This document shows positions 53,142 through 62,282 of a DNA stretch of 64,000 nucleotides, piece by piece; positions within the stretch are counted from its first letter, which is position 1, and each line of letters starts with the position of its first letter. The notes under the pieces were generated by a model, which saw only the letters and a program-made list of their open reading frames with translations, did not search any database and had not been told where the DNA came from. The position numbers and the translations under genes were made by a program. This DNA comes from Halomonas huangheensis (GTDB lineage Bacteria > Pseudomonadota > Gammaproteobacteria > Pseudomonadales > Halomonadaceae), in the NCBI RefSeq assembly GCF_001431725.1, contig NZ_CP013106.1:3038001-3102000 (forward strand), written 5' to 3'.

Positions 53142-54203
53142 TTACCAGTCGGCAATACCGGTATACAGACACACCAGCACTACGCCCAACAGGAACAAGG
53201 TTTCCGCGACCATCAGAATCACCGGCTTCCAACCGACAACCGCCAGTTTCTGAAACGAGGTCTTGATGCCCAGTGCGGCAATGGCCGTGACCAGACACCA
53301 GCGCGACAGGTCGGTCATCGCCTCGCTCATCACGATCGGAATGACACCGAGACTATTGATCAGCACCAGTACCACGAAGGCGACCAGAAAACCGGGGAAC
53401 ATCGGCACCTTGCCGCCTTCCCCTGCTTTACGAGAGCGCCGGAACAGCAACATGAATACCATCACCGCGGGAACCAACATCGCCACTCGCAGCAATTTGA
53501 CGAAAGTCGAGACATCCCCGGTGTCATCGGAAATCATATACCCCGCTCCGACCACCTGAGCGACATCGTGGATGGTGCCGCCCAGAAAGATGCCGGCATC
53601 GGTATTCGACAATCCCAGAGCGCCAACCAGCAGCGGGTACAGCACCATCGCCGCCGTCGATAGTGTTGTCACACCAACAACAGTGAGGATGGTATTGCGT
53701 TCGGCCTCCTCATTGCGTGGCATCACTGCGGACAACGCCATGGCCGCTGAAGCACCGCAGATCGCCACCGATCCCCCGGTCAGCAGGCCAAGATCACGGG
53801 GTAATCCCATCAATCTCGCCATCACGGTGCCAGCGACGATCGTCAACACCACTCCCGCCACCACTGTCAGCACCGGTCCGATGCCCAGCGCCGCGACCTG
53901 TTCCAGGGTGATCCTGACACCCAGCAGAGCCACGCCCAGCCGCAGGATGGTACGCGCCGCGAACTCAATGCCCGCCAGACATGGCCCCTGCTCACTGAGA
54001 AAATGCAGCGACATGCCAAACAGCAGCGCATAAAGCAGCGTGGGGCCGCCATAATGGTCGGCGATGAAGGTCGTCGCCAGTGCGATGGTGATGCAGATCA
54101 GTACCCCCGGCATGCGTCGACGCGCGGGTTCGATGCTCCTGCGCCAGCCGCTGGCCGCATGGTTATGGGAATCGCTCATGACGGGTGTCTCGTGATGCTG
54201 CAT
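53142..54203 (-). CDS. YeiH/UPF0324 membrane protein, putative sulfate/sulfite exporter (TauZ-like)
   Basis: The product has 353 residues with about ten hydrophobic segments. TGGSVAICGASAAMALSAVM and LGGTIHDVAQVVGAGYMIS are conserved blocks of the family, which includes TauZ of organosulfonate degraders and is often named a putative sulfate exporter. AGGAGG lies nine bases before the ATG at 54203; a second ATG at 54179 is possible. The short His/Asp-rich N-terminus is cytoplasmic. It follows the GMC oxidoreductase gene on the same strand by 151 bases, so co-expression is plausible. Confidence 0.88.
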   Translation of the reverse strand: MQHHETPVMSDSHNHAASGWRRSIEPARRRMPGVLICITIALATTFIADHYGGPTLLYALLFGMSLHFLSEQGPCLAGIEFAARTILRLGVALLGVRITLEQVAALGIGPVLTVVAGVVLTIVAGTVMARLMGLPRDLGLLTGGSVAICGASAAMALSAVMPRNEEAERNTILTVVGVTTLSTAAMVLYPLLVGALGLSNTDAGIFLGGTIHDVAQVVGAGYMISDDTGDVSTFVKLLRVAMLVPAVMVFMLLFRRSRKAGEGGKVPMFPGFLVAFVVLVLINSLGVIPIVMSEAMTDLSRWCLVTAIAALGIKTSFQKLAVVGWKPVILMVAETLFLLGVVLVCLYTGIADW

Positions 54204-54354
54204 GCCTGGAGTCCTCCTGTCCGAATACCACCTCCGCGCTCGGGCCTGGCGGTCGCAGTTTGGTGGCGAAGGTGGTGCGCCTGTCTGGCGCTGGCCTGAT
54301 CATGATCCTGCGCCATCCTCACGACATCGATTAGGACCAGTTCCCGGTCAGACA

Positions 54355-56019
54355 TCAGGCCAGAGCAGCCTGGCCGTTCCATTCATCACCACGTGCCTGC
54401 TTGATCAGGTCGGCGGCCTTCTCGGCAATCATGATGGTTGGCGCATTGGTGTTGCCCGACACGATCGTCGGCATGATCGAGGCATCGACTACCCGCAAGC
54501 CGTCGAGACCGTGCACACGAAGCTGATCATCGACCACAGCCCTGGCATCCTTCCCCATACGACAGGTACTGGTCGGGTGATAGATGGTCTGGCTGTACTG
54601 ACGCGCAGCCTCCAGCAACTGCTCGTCACTCTGCCAGGCGGCGCCCGGAACGTACTCTTCAGTAATCACTTCGGCCAGAGGTTGCTGGGCGGCAATGCGG
54701 CGCGCCAACTTGATGGCATCAATGGCCACGCGGCAATCCTCCTCGGTGCTCAGATAACCAGGCTGAATCAGCGGGTATACCGAGGCGTCGGGACTGACGA
54801 TACGAATGCTTCCGCGGCTGCTGGGCCGCAACTGGCATACCGATGAGGTGAAGGCAGAAAACGGGTGAACACCTTCGGCAGGCTTGTCTGCCGATAGCGG
54901 CTGCATGTGAAACTGAATATCCGGACGCTCGAGTTGGGGTTGCGAGCGTGTGAAGACGTATACCTGACTGGCCGCCAGGGTCAGTGGTCCGGTACGCGTG
55001 AGCAGATACTGTGTGCCCACCGCAAGTCTCTTCAGCGGATGGCGCACTTCATCATTGAGAGTGCGACAACGCGTCTTGAATACCAGCCGAATCTGCAGGT
55101 GATCCTGTAGATTCTGGCCAACACCCGGAAGCTCGTGCTGACACTCCACTCCAACACTGTTCAGGTGTTGTCGCTCACCGATGCCGGAGCATTGCAGGAT
55201 CTGGGGCGAACCGATCGCACCGCTCGACAGCAGGACCTCGCGCCGAGCATGTACCTGATGCAGCTCGCCGCCCTGACGATATTCGACACCGACCACTCGC
55301 TTGCCACGTAGCAGCAGACGTTGGCAGTGCGCTCGCTTGATCAGCGTCAGGTTGGGCCGAGACAGTGCGGGTCGCAGGAAGGCCTTGGCCGTGGAGCAGC
55401 GGAAACCTTTCCACGAGGTCTGCTGGAAATACCCTACGCCTTCCTGGTGTGCACCGTTGACGTCAGGATTCTCGGGTATGCCTGCCGCCCTGGCGGCATT
55501 GATGAAGCGCTCGGCAATCTCACGACGCAGACGTAGATCCGAGACCTTGAGTGGGCCGTCAACGCCATGGAAATCGTCCGCACCGCGCTCCTGGCACTCG
55601 GACTTCATGAAATACGGCAGCACCGAGGCATAATCCCAGCCCTGATTACCGGCTGCCGCCCAGCCGTCGTAATCCTCCTTTTGACCACGGATATACAGCA
55701 GCCCATTGAGCGAGCTTGAACCACCCAGCACCTTGCCCCGCGGCCACTGCAACTGGCGACCGTTGAGACCGGGGTCAGGCTCGGTGAGATAACACCAGTC
55801 AGTCGCCGGGTTGTGCATGGTCTTGAAGTAGCCGACGGGCACATGAATCCAGGGGTTCCAGTCCGCGCCCCCCGCTTCGAGCAACAACACCGAGACATCA
55901 GCATCCTCACTCAGGCGGTTGGCCAGCACACAGCCCGCCGACCCCGCTCCCACGATCACGTAGTCAAAACCAGCGCTTGTTGCGTGCCCAGTGCTTGTTG
56001 TTGGTCTTGTCGTCGCCAT
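54355..56019 (-). CDS. GMC-family flavoprotein dehydrogenase (choline-dehydrogenase-like)
   Basis: The product has 554 residues. The N-terminal FAD fold is YVIVGAGSAGCVLANRLSED; GMC signature 1 lies in WPRGKVLGGSSSLNGLLYIR and signature 2 in SSGAIGSPQILQCSGIG. The active-site His/Asn pair is in YHPTSTCRMG and VSGNTNAP. GMC members oxidise alcohols, choline or isethionate; IseJ of Cupriavidus, which turns isethionate into sulfoacetaldehyde, is of this family. It diverges from the TRAP operon across a region with GAGAC/GTCTC sites. No signal peptide is seen. The substrate is inferred only. Confidence 0.92.
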   Translation of the reverse strand: MATTRPTTSTGHATSAGFDYVIVGAGSAGCVLANRLSEDADVSVLLLEAGGADWNPWIHVPVGYFKTMHNPATDWCYLTEPDPGLNGRQLQWPRGKVLGGSSSLNGLLYIRGQKEDYDGWAAAGNQGWDYASVLPYFMKSECQERGADDFHGVDGPLKVSDLRLRREIAERFINAARAAGIPENPDVNGAHQEGVGYFQQTSWKGFRCSTAKAFLRPALSRPNLTLIKRAHCQRLLLRGKRVVGVEYRQGGELHQVHARREVLLSSGAIGSPQILQCSGIGERQHLNSVGVECQHELPGVGQNLQDHLQIRLVFKTRCRTLNDEVRHPLKRLAVGTQYLLTRTGPLTLAASQVYVFTRSQPQLERPDIQFHMQPLSADKPAEGVHPFSAFTSSVCQLRPSSRGSIRIVSPDASVYPLIQPGYLSTEEDCRVAIDAIKLARRIAAQQPLAEVITEEYVPGAAWQSDEQLLEAARQYSQTIYHPTSTCRMGKDARAVVDDQLRVHGLDGLRVVDASIMPTIVSGNTNAPTIMIAEKAADLIKQARGDEWNGQAALA

Positions 56020-56230
56020 ATGATAACCATAAAAATGAGACTATTTGTCTCAATCAATATGGGTATTACTTTTCATCACGTCAATATCGAGACAAATAAA
56101 ATCATTTTTATTGATCGAATCGCGACAGCCTTCTATGGTGAAACAGGATCCAACACCAGGGTCCCGCTTCTGGACTCAGAAGCCACTACGCATCCCTATA
56201 CACCAAACACAACATTCGGGAGCACCTCAC
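56020..56230. promoter_or_regulatory. Divergent promoter region with GAGAC/GTCTC inverted repeats
   Basis: GAGACTATTTGTCTC (56037-56051) is a 15-base inverted repeat lying about 20 bases before the GMC start. Its TATTTGTCTC arm (56042-56051) also pairs with GAGACAAATA (56089-56098). The region is AT-rich at 56020-56120. It is the likely operator of a local regulator, most naturally one of the IclR proteins, controlling both the GMC gene and the TRAP operon. Confidence 0.6.
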
Positions 56231-57466
56231 ATGAGCACACGCCACTCTTCTCCTTCTGGGCTATCGCGTCGCGACTTTCTCGATATTTCGGGGCGCTTTG
56301 GCCTGACATCCACATTGCTGGCCGCCAGCGGATTGGGCGTCGGACTCACCGCTTCGAGCCTGGCGCGAGCCGCCGACAGCGAACAGCAACGGCGCTACAG
56401 CACGGAACCCCAGTTCCAACTGCGCTTTGGCGCCTCGGGATTCAATGAGCGCAACCTCGACATCCAGAAGTCCGGTCAGCTGTTCTTCGCTCGCGATCTG
56501 GAAGAGCGCACCAACGGCGCCATTCGCGTCGAATTCATGGGCAGCAACGAGGTGTGCAACCAGCTCGACTGTGTAAGCAAGACGCAACAGGGCATCGTCG
56601 ATATCTTCTCGGCCTCGACACAGAACTCTGCCGGTGGGGCCCCCTACCTCAACATCCTCGACTTCGCTTACATGTTCCCCAGCGTGGCGTCGATGTTTCA
56701 TTTCTTCTACGACCCACGCAGTGAAGCTCTGCTGCGCGAGCCACTGCGCCAGCGCCATCAGTTGCAATTCCTGTTCACTCATTGCGACCTGCGTGGCCTG
56801 ATGATGGGCATGAGCTGGGCCGACAAGCCGCTGATCACCAGCCTCGAGGAAATACAGGGCACCAAGAATCGGGTAACCGGCACACAGCTGGGACGCATTG
56901 CCATGGAGCAACTGGACCTGAACCCGGTGCCCGTGGCCTGGGAAGAAACCCTGGATGGATTACGTCAGGGCCTGCTGGATGGCGCCGAGACCTGGATGAG
57001 TGCAGTGGCCTATGCAGGCATGGCCCCGGTGGTCTCTCAAGCGGTAGACCTACGCTTCTTTGCCGGAACCGAGCACACCGCCATGAGCCTGCAGAAATTC
57101 GACAGCCTCGGCAGTGAGTTGCAGGACCAGGTCATGGAGTCAGCCTATGCCGCGCAGATATTCACCCAGGGAATGAACGAGGCCGGACGCTACGAGATCA
57201 TCGGTGCCACCGAGCATCCGGCAGCCAATACCGTGTTCGCTCAGAACAACGTGCGCGTGGCTCCGCTCTCCGATGAAATACGTGCCCAGGCCGAACAGCT
57301 CTGCGCGCCGGAGTTCAACCCCGAACCCTGGGAGCAATGGCGCGAGCGTCTCAACGCCTGGGCAGGTGATATCGATATCTACAAGGAAATTCATGGAATT
57401 GCGCGTGAAATTCCTCGTGATATTGCAGCCGTCAATGTGGCGCCAAGGCGCTGGTGGAGGTCGTGA
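56231..57466 (+). CDS. TRAP substrate-binding protein with Tat signal (DctP family)
   Basis: The product has 411 residues. The N-terminal SRRDFLDISGRFGLTS followed by a hydrophobic stretch and ARA is a twin-arginine signal, so the protein is exported folded. The mature part is a DctP-type solute receptor: the conserved Arg in IQGTKNRVTGTQLG usually contacts a carboxylate (or possibly a sulfonate), followed by GLLDGAETWMSAV. GGAGCACCTC precedes the ATG at 56231. The stop overlaps the DctQ start. The ligand is unknown. Confidence 0.9.
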   Translation: MSTRHSSPSGLSRRDFLDISGRFGLTSTLLAASGLGVGLTASSLARAADSEQQRRYSTEPQFQLRFGASGFNERNLDIQKSGQLFFARDLEERTNGAIRVEFMGSNEVCNQLDCVSKTQQGIVDIFSASTQNSAGGAPYLNILDFAYMFPSVASMFHFFYDPRSEALLREPLRQRHQLQFLFTHCDLRGLMMGMSWADKPLITSLEEIQGTKNRVTGTQLGRIAMEQLDLNPVPVAWEETLDGLRQGLLDGAETWMSAVAYAGMAPVVSQAVDLRFFAGTEHTAMSLQKFDSLGSELQDQVMESAYAAQIFTQGMNEAGRYEIIGATEHPAANTVFAQNNVRVAPLSDEIRAQAEQLCAPEFNPEPWEQWRERLNAWAGDIDIYKEIHGIAREIPRDIAAVNVAPRRWWRS

Positions 57467-58083
57467 TGAATCAAGGTATTCACCTCGAGGCGTCTGCTGA
57501 CGCCTCTGGTCGCGAGGAGCAAGCGACCTCAGCCAAACCACATTCCGATGGACAATACCCCGTCTGGTTACGGCCGTTGCGGTGGCTGGATGACCATCTT
57601 GAAAAGGTGATCATTCTCACCGCCTACAGCGGCATGGCAGGGATCATCTTCGTCGAGGTGGTACGACGCTTCCTGTTCAGTGCCCAGGCGCCCTGGAGTA
57701 CCAGCATTCCAGTGCTGCTGTTCCTGTGGCTGACGTGGTTTGGCGCCTCGCTCAACGTCAAGAAACGTACCCATCTATCGCTGAACGAGATACGCATGCG
57801 TCTGCCCTACGTCGGTCAGTACATGTGTCTGATTCTCGATGCCGTGCTGTGGGTTGGTTTCGGCATCATGGTCATCTACTTCACCAGCAACCAGGTTGAA
57901 CTGGCCTACATGAATTTCGCCATCGTCCCCGGCACCGACAATGTCATGCAGTGGTGGTTCTACCTGGCGACGCCTCTGGCATGGACGCTGATCATCCTGA
58001 GGGTGATGCAGAACCTGTGGCAGGATACCTGTCGCTTCCGACGCCGCGAGCCGTTCCACCTGCAACCCTCGATCATGGATTAG
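57466..58083 (+). CDS. TRAP small membrane subunit (DctQ)
   Basis: The product has 205 residues. A 40-residue cytoplasmic N-terminus leads to four hydrophobic segments (about 46-66, 75-100, 120-145, 160-185) typical of DctQ; NVKKRTHLSLNEIRMRLP is the usual loop after the second segment. The ATG at 57466 has GGAGG five bases upstream and shares a base with the DctP stop, so coupling is tight. The next gene begins 10 bases after its stop. Confidence 0.9.
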   Translation: MNQGIHLEASADASGREEQATSAKPHSDGQYPVWLRPLRWLDDHLEKVIILTAYSGMAGIIFVEVVRRFLFSAQAPWSTSIPVLLFLWLTWFGASLNVKKRTHLSLNEIRMRLPYVGQYMCLILDAVLWVGFGIMVIYFTSNQVELAYMNFAIVPGTDNVMQWWFYLATPLAWTLIILRVMQNLWQDTCRFRRREPFHLQPSIMD

Positions 58084-58093
58084 GAGACACGTC

Positions 58094-59374
58094 ATGACGG
58101 ATGGAATCCTGATCGGTCTGACGACGGCCGGTTGTACACTGTTCTTTCTGCTGGGTGTGCCGATCTTTCTGGTCATCGGCCTGTGGGTGGTCGGGACCAG
58201 CCTGATCATCGACTTCACGTTGGCCAATATCGGCGTGACCCTGTTCCAGGGCCTGAGTTTCTTCGGTCTGCTGGCATTGCCGTTGTTCATCCTCACCGGC
58301 GACCTGATCAACGCGGCAGGTATCGCCAAACGGCTCTCCGACTTCGCCTATTCCGTGCTCGGTTGGATGCGCGGCGGCATGGGTATGGCGACCCTGGGCG
58401 CCTGTGGCCTCTTTGCGGCCATTTCCGGCTCCAATGCCGGCACCACTGCCACCATCGGCTCGATCATGCAACCGGAGATGGTCAAGAACGGTTATGACGA
58501 ACGCTTCTCCGCAGCCACCGCTGCCTCGGGCGGTACGGTCGGCATCATTATTCCGCCCAGCATCATTTTCATCGTCTATGGCTTCATGATGAACCTGTCG
58601 ATCAGTGACCTGTTCATCGCCGGTATGATTCCCGGTGCAATGATGGTGCTGGGGATGATGGTCGCCTGTCATCTCGTGGCACGTCGACATGGCTGGGGCA
58701 CGCTGATCCCGTTCAAGGCTGGCTCCAGCGCGCGCTTTGCACGCCGTGCCTATCTAGGTTTCGCGACCATCGGTGTGGTGCTCTACGGTATCTATTCTGG
58801 AGCCTTTTCACCCACCGAAGCCGCCGCGATCACGGTAGGTTTTACGCTGATCGCAGGCCTGTTGATCACACGCGAGATCCGCTTTACTGCCCTTCCCGGC
58901 ATCATGCTGCGCTCCGGCCAGATCGCCGGCATGCTGGCACCACTGATCGCGATCTCGGTGGTCATGCAGCAGTTGCTGTCGGTACTGGGAGCCGGTCGAG
59001 TTCTCGAAGAGCTGCTGGTGGGACTAGGCAACTACTATGTAGTGCTGGGCGCCTGCATGGTCATGATTCTGCTGGCTGGCATGATCCTCGAGAGCCTGCC
59101 GGTGACCATCATTCTGGCGCCGATCCTCGCACCCATCGCCCAGAATGTCGGCGTCGATCCCATCCACTTTGCGGTGATCTTCCTGGTGGGTGCCGCCATC
59201 GGCTTCGTCACGCCGCCCTTTGGACTCAACCTGTATGTGGCCAGCAGCATCACCGGCATTCCCTACCTGCGGCTGGTGAAGTACGTCCTTCCCTACTTCG
59301 TCGCGCTGTTCACCTGCTGGATCGCCATATCACTGTGGGCACCGCTATCGCTGATGCTGCTCGGTGGAGGATAG
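58094..59374 (+). CDS. TRAP large membrane subunit (DctM)
   Basis: The product has 426 residues with about twelve hydrophobic segments, the Na+-driven transport channel of a TRAP system. LFAAISGSNAGTTATIGSIM and GGTVGIIIPPSIIFIVYGFM are the DctM family blocks that hold the ion sites; TPPFGLNLYVASSITGIPY closes the C-terminal half. A good AGGAGACAC leads into the start. It ends a dctPQM unit, 156 bases before an IclR gene. Confidence 0.94.
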   Translation: MTDGILIGLTTAGCTLFFLLGVPIFLVIGLWVVGTSLIIDFTLANIGVTLFQGLSFFGLLALPLFILTGDLINAAGIAKRLSDFAYSVLGWMRGGMGMATLGACGLFAAISGSNAGTTATIGSIMQPEMVKNGYDERFSAATAASGGTVGIIIPPSIIFIVYGFMMNLSISDLFIAGMIPGAMMVLGMMVACHLVARRHGWGTLIPFKAGSSARFARRAYLGFATIGVVLYGIYSGAFSPTEAAAITVGFTLIAGLLITREIRFTALPGIMLRSGQIAGMLAPLIAISVVMQQLLSVLGAGRVLEELLVGLGNYYVVLGACMVMILLAGMILESLPVTIILAPILAPIAQNVGVDPIHFAVIFLVGAAIGFVTPPFGLNLYVASSITGIPYLRLVKYVLPYFVALFTCWIAISLWAPLSLMLLGGG

Positions 59375-59530
59375 TCCTCCCGGTAGTATGCCGACATCCC
59401 GCACAGGTCCCGCGGCAGGCCAACTGTCAGCTCATCAGCTATCGTACTGATATGGCTGACGAATGGTCTCGCCGCGTTATCATGGGCGCCATGTCACCTT
59501 GATCGACCGTGCTCAAGCAAAGGATCGCCT

Positions 59531-60313
59531 ATGTCCACAGAAAGTGGCGAATCACGCCGCAACACCACCAACTCCACTCTACAACGTGGGCTGGTGCTGC
59601 TTGAAACCATCGCCACTGCTACGCATGGCATGAGTGCCGCAGATCTTGAACGCCAGCTGGAGATTCCCAAACCTACGCTGCACCGATTGCTCAAGCAGCT
59701 TGAGGAACAGGGGTTGATCGTACGCGACCCCGAGGGGCGAAGTCTGTTGCCGGGAGAGCGCCTGCACCGAATCGCCATGGGTGTACTCGCCAACGAAAAC
59801 CTGAAAGCGCCACGCCGCATGTTGCTGAAACGACTCGCCGATGAGGTTGGCGAAACCTGCAACCTGACGCTGCTTGATGGCCATGAAGTGCTCTACTACG
59901 AAAGGGTCGAAACCAACTGGCCGGTGCGTATCCAGTTGCCCCCCGGATCACGGTTACCATTGCACTGCACGGCGAGTGGCAAGCTATTCCTCGCCCTGAT
60001 GCCCAGGGTTCAGCGCCAGAACCTTCTCCAGCATCTGGTACTGGAAGCCTATACACCTTATACCGCCACCGAAGCCGACGAGCTTGAGGCACACCTGGAA
60101 CGCATCGCCGATGATGAGTTGAGCATCGACAACGAGGAGTTTATCCAGGGCATGGTCGCCATCGCCGTGCCCGTCTACGATCAGGCGGGACGTATTCAGG
60201 CTTCACTGGCGATTCATGCGCCGCGACTGCGCCACACGATCGAAAGTCTGCGCGAGTGGGTGCCACGCATGCGCCGCATCGCCGGAGACCTGCAACACAC
60301 ACTATGGACCTGA
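59531..60313 (+). CDS. IclR-family transcriptional regulator
   Basis: The product has 260 residues. The winged helix-turn-helix (15-75) includes MSAADLERQLEIPKPTLHRL, and the effector domain (85-255) carries PLHCTASGKLFLALM, the ligand loop of many IclR proteins. The AAAGGATCGCCT leader supplies the ribosome site. It follows the dctPQM genes in the same direction but probably has its own promoter. Control of the TRAP operon and the GMC gene is the most likely role; convergent with the stress-protein gene. Confidence 0.9.
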   Translation: MSTESGESRRNTTNSTLQRGLVLLETIATATHGMSAADLERQLEIPKPTLHRLLKQLEEQGLIVRDPEGRSLLPGERLHRIAMGVLANENLKAPRRMLLKRLADEVGETCNLTLLDGHEVLYYERVETNWPVRIQLPPGSRLPLHCTASGKLFLALMPRVQRQNLLQHLVLEAYTPYTATEADELEAHLERIADDELSIDNEEFIQGMVAIAVPVYDQAGRIQASLAIHAPRLRHTIESLREWVPRMRRIAGDLQHTLWT

Positions 60314-60348
60314 CCCCGTAAATTAGAGCGATGCTCCCTTGCGCGCCT

Positions 60349-60831
60349 TCATACCGGTGGTACCACCACCACCGGTATGCTGGCGCGCTTGATTACCCCC
60401 TTGGTGACCTTGCCGGCATAGGAGGCGGTGAAGCCGCGCTTGTTGGTGGCCATGATGATCATGTCGCAGTCATGCCGCGTGGCGTAACGGATGATTTCCG
60501 ACGCCGGATAGCCTTCCACCACCACCTTCTTCTGGATCAGATCCGGGGATGGCAATTCGCCCAGTGGTGACTCCCAGAATTCCTCAAGAAAGTCATCCAG
60601 GCGCTGCTGGGCCTGATCGAGACGCTGCTCCATCAGTGTCTCCAATGTCTTGCGCTGCCTGATATTGGCCTTGAGTGTGTGCATGACGTCATCGGATAGC
60701 GCCTTGACCGCATGCAATACATGTAGCTCTGCCCCCAGTGCCTGGGCCAGGCATAGAGAATGCGCCAGCACCTGTCGGCAGTCATCTCGCAGCCCAAGGC
60801 AACACAGCAGTCGACGAATCGAAGTAGGCAT
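60349..60831 (-). CDS. Universal stress protein, TeaD-like
   Basis: The product has 160 residues with the UspA fold. The C-terminal nucleotide loop is ATNKRGFTASYAGKVTKGVI followed by KRASIPVVVVPP; the usual G-x2-G-x9-G(S/T) is altered to GKVT, so ATP binding is uncertain. In Halomonas elongata TeaD is encoded after teaABC and dampens ectoine uptake. The same position here, last of a minus-strand TRAP cluster 110 bases after the large subunit, suggests a similar control role, but on a different transporter. Confidence 0.88.
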   Translation of the reverse strand: MPTSIRRLLCCLGLRDDCRQVLAHSLCLAQALGAELHVLHAVKALSDDVMHTLKANIRQRKTLETLMEQRLDQAQQRLDDFLEEFWESPLGELPSPDLIQKKVVVEGYPASEIIRYATRHDCDMIIMATNKRGFTASYAGKVTKGVIKRASIPVVVVPPV

Positions 60832-60941
60832 GGCGTTGCTCCTTCCTGTCCCGTGTATTGTGTGTGAGTGCTTTACATCGAGTGACGTATGTCCAATCCA
60901 CCATCATCGGTAACCGCGGAAAGCCGTGCCGATAGCCACAG

Positions 60942-62282
60942 TCAGTAGCCCAGTACCCGCGGCAACCACAGCGACAGCTCGGGGAAGTACGCAATCATGA
61001 ACAGGGCAAACACCGAGGCACCGGCGAACGGCAGAGCCTTGACTGATATTTCTTCAATGGATGACCCGCCAATCCCCGACGCCACAAACAGGTTCTCGCC
61101 GAGAGGCGGCGTCTGGAAACCGATCGCCAGGGCACAGACCACAACAATGCCTACATGCACGGGGTCCATACCCAGCATGTACATGATCGGCAGCAACACC
61201 GGTGTCAGAATCATGATCGCCGCGAGGGTTTCCATGAACATGCCGACGAACAGCAGGAAGGTGATCACCATGGCCCAGATGAGATAGATATTGTCAGTCA
61301 TGCCAAGCATTCCTTCGGCGATGACTGCCGGTACACGCTGCTCAACCAACAGACGTCCAAATACCGTTGCCGTGAACAGAATCAACAACACTCTCCCGGT
61401 AATCCAGGTGGTGGTTTCCAGAGTCTTGAGTGTCGGCTTCCATTTGAGTTCCTTATGCATGAAGGTACCCACTACCAGGGTATAGGCAATCGCCACAATC
61501 GCAGATTCGGTCGGGGTGAAAAGCCCAGAATAGATGCCACCAAGAATGATCAAGGGCGCCAACATTGACCAGATACCACGCTTCAGACTTCTGCCGATAT
61601 CGCCCATGGACCAGTGGTCACTCAAGCCGCGATAGCCTCGGCGTTTCGAGATCACATAATTCACTGCCAACAGGCAACCAGCAATCACGATACCAGGCAC
61701 CACTCCGGCGATGAATAGCTTGGGAATTGATAGCGTTTGAAAGGAACCAAACTCGGCGACAGCTTCCGCTGGTGGCTGCAACCCCATACCGGAAATGCCG
61801 AAAATCACCATCGGAATCGAAGGCGGAATCACCACACCCAGCCCACCGGAAGACGCGGTGATCGCCGAACCGTAGCCCTTGTCATATCCGCGATTGGCCA
61901 TGGCCGGAATCATCAACATGCCAACTGCCGCAGTCGTCGCCGGGCCGGACCCGGAGATGGCGCCGAAAAACATGCAGGCAAAAACCGTCGCCGCGGCCAG
62001 ACCACCAGTCACCGGACCGGCGAAGGCCTCAGCGATATCCACCAGCCGCCGAGAGATGCCTGCCGCCTCCATCAGCGCTCCAGCGAGAATAAAGGCCGGC
62101 AATGCCATCAACGGGAAAGAGCCAACCGAGGTGAAGGCAATCTGTACAAAGGACATTGGGTTCTCGCCCAATGACAGATACGTTGCCAGCGCCGCCACAC
62201 CCAGCGATACCGTAATCGGTGCTCCCAGCACCAGCAACAGGAAGAACACGCCAAAGAGTACGTAGATAATGGTGTTATCCAT
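60942..62282 (-). CDS. TRAP large membrane subunit (DctM), second system
   Basis: The product has 446 residues with about twelve hydrophobic segments. CMFFGAISGSGPATTAAVGM, SSGGLGVVIPPSIPMVIFGI and TPPLGENLFVASGIGG are the DctM blocks. The ATG at 62282 is preceded by AGGAGG at nine bases, overlapping the small-subunit stop by eight bases; the longer frame to 62345 runs into that gene. It is Na+ coupled by family. It shares family, but not close sequence, with the system at 58094. Confidence 0.94.
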   Translation of the reverse strand: MDNTIIYVLFGVFFLLLVLGAPITVSLGVAALATYLSLGENPMSFVQIAFTSVGSFPLMALPAFILAGALMEAAGISRRLVDIAEAFAGPVTGGLAAATVFACMFFGAISGSGPATTAAVGMLMIPAMANRGYDKGYGSAITASSGGLGVVIPPSIPMVIFGISGMGLQPPAEAVAEFGSFQTLSIPKLFIAGVVPGIVIAGCLLAVNYVISKRRGYRGLSDHWSMGDIGRSLKRGIWSMLAPLIILGGIYSGLFTPTESAIVAIAYTLVVGTFMHKELKWKPTLKTLETTTWITGRVLLILFTATVFGRLLVEQRVPAVIAEGMLGMTDNIYLIWAMVITFLLFVGMFMETLAAIMILTPVLLPIMYMLGMDPVHVGIVVVCALAIGFQTPPLGENLFVASGIGGSSIEEISVKALPFAGASVFALFMIAYFPELSLWLPRVLGY

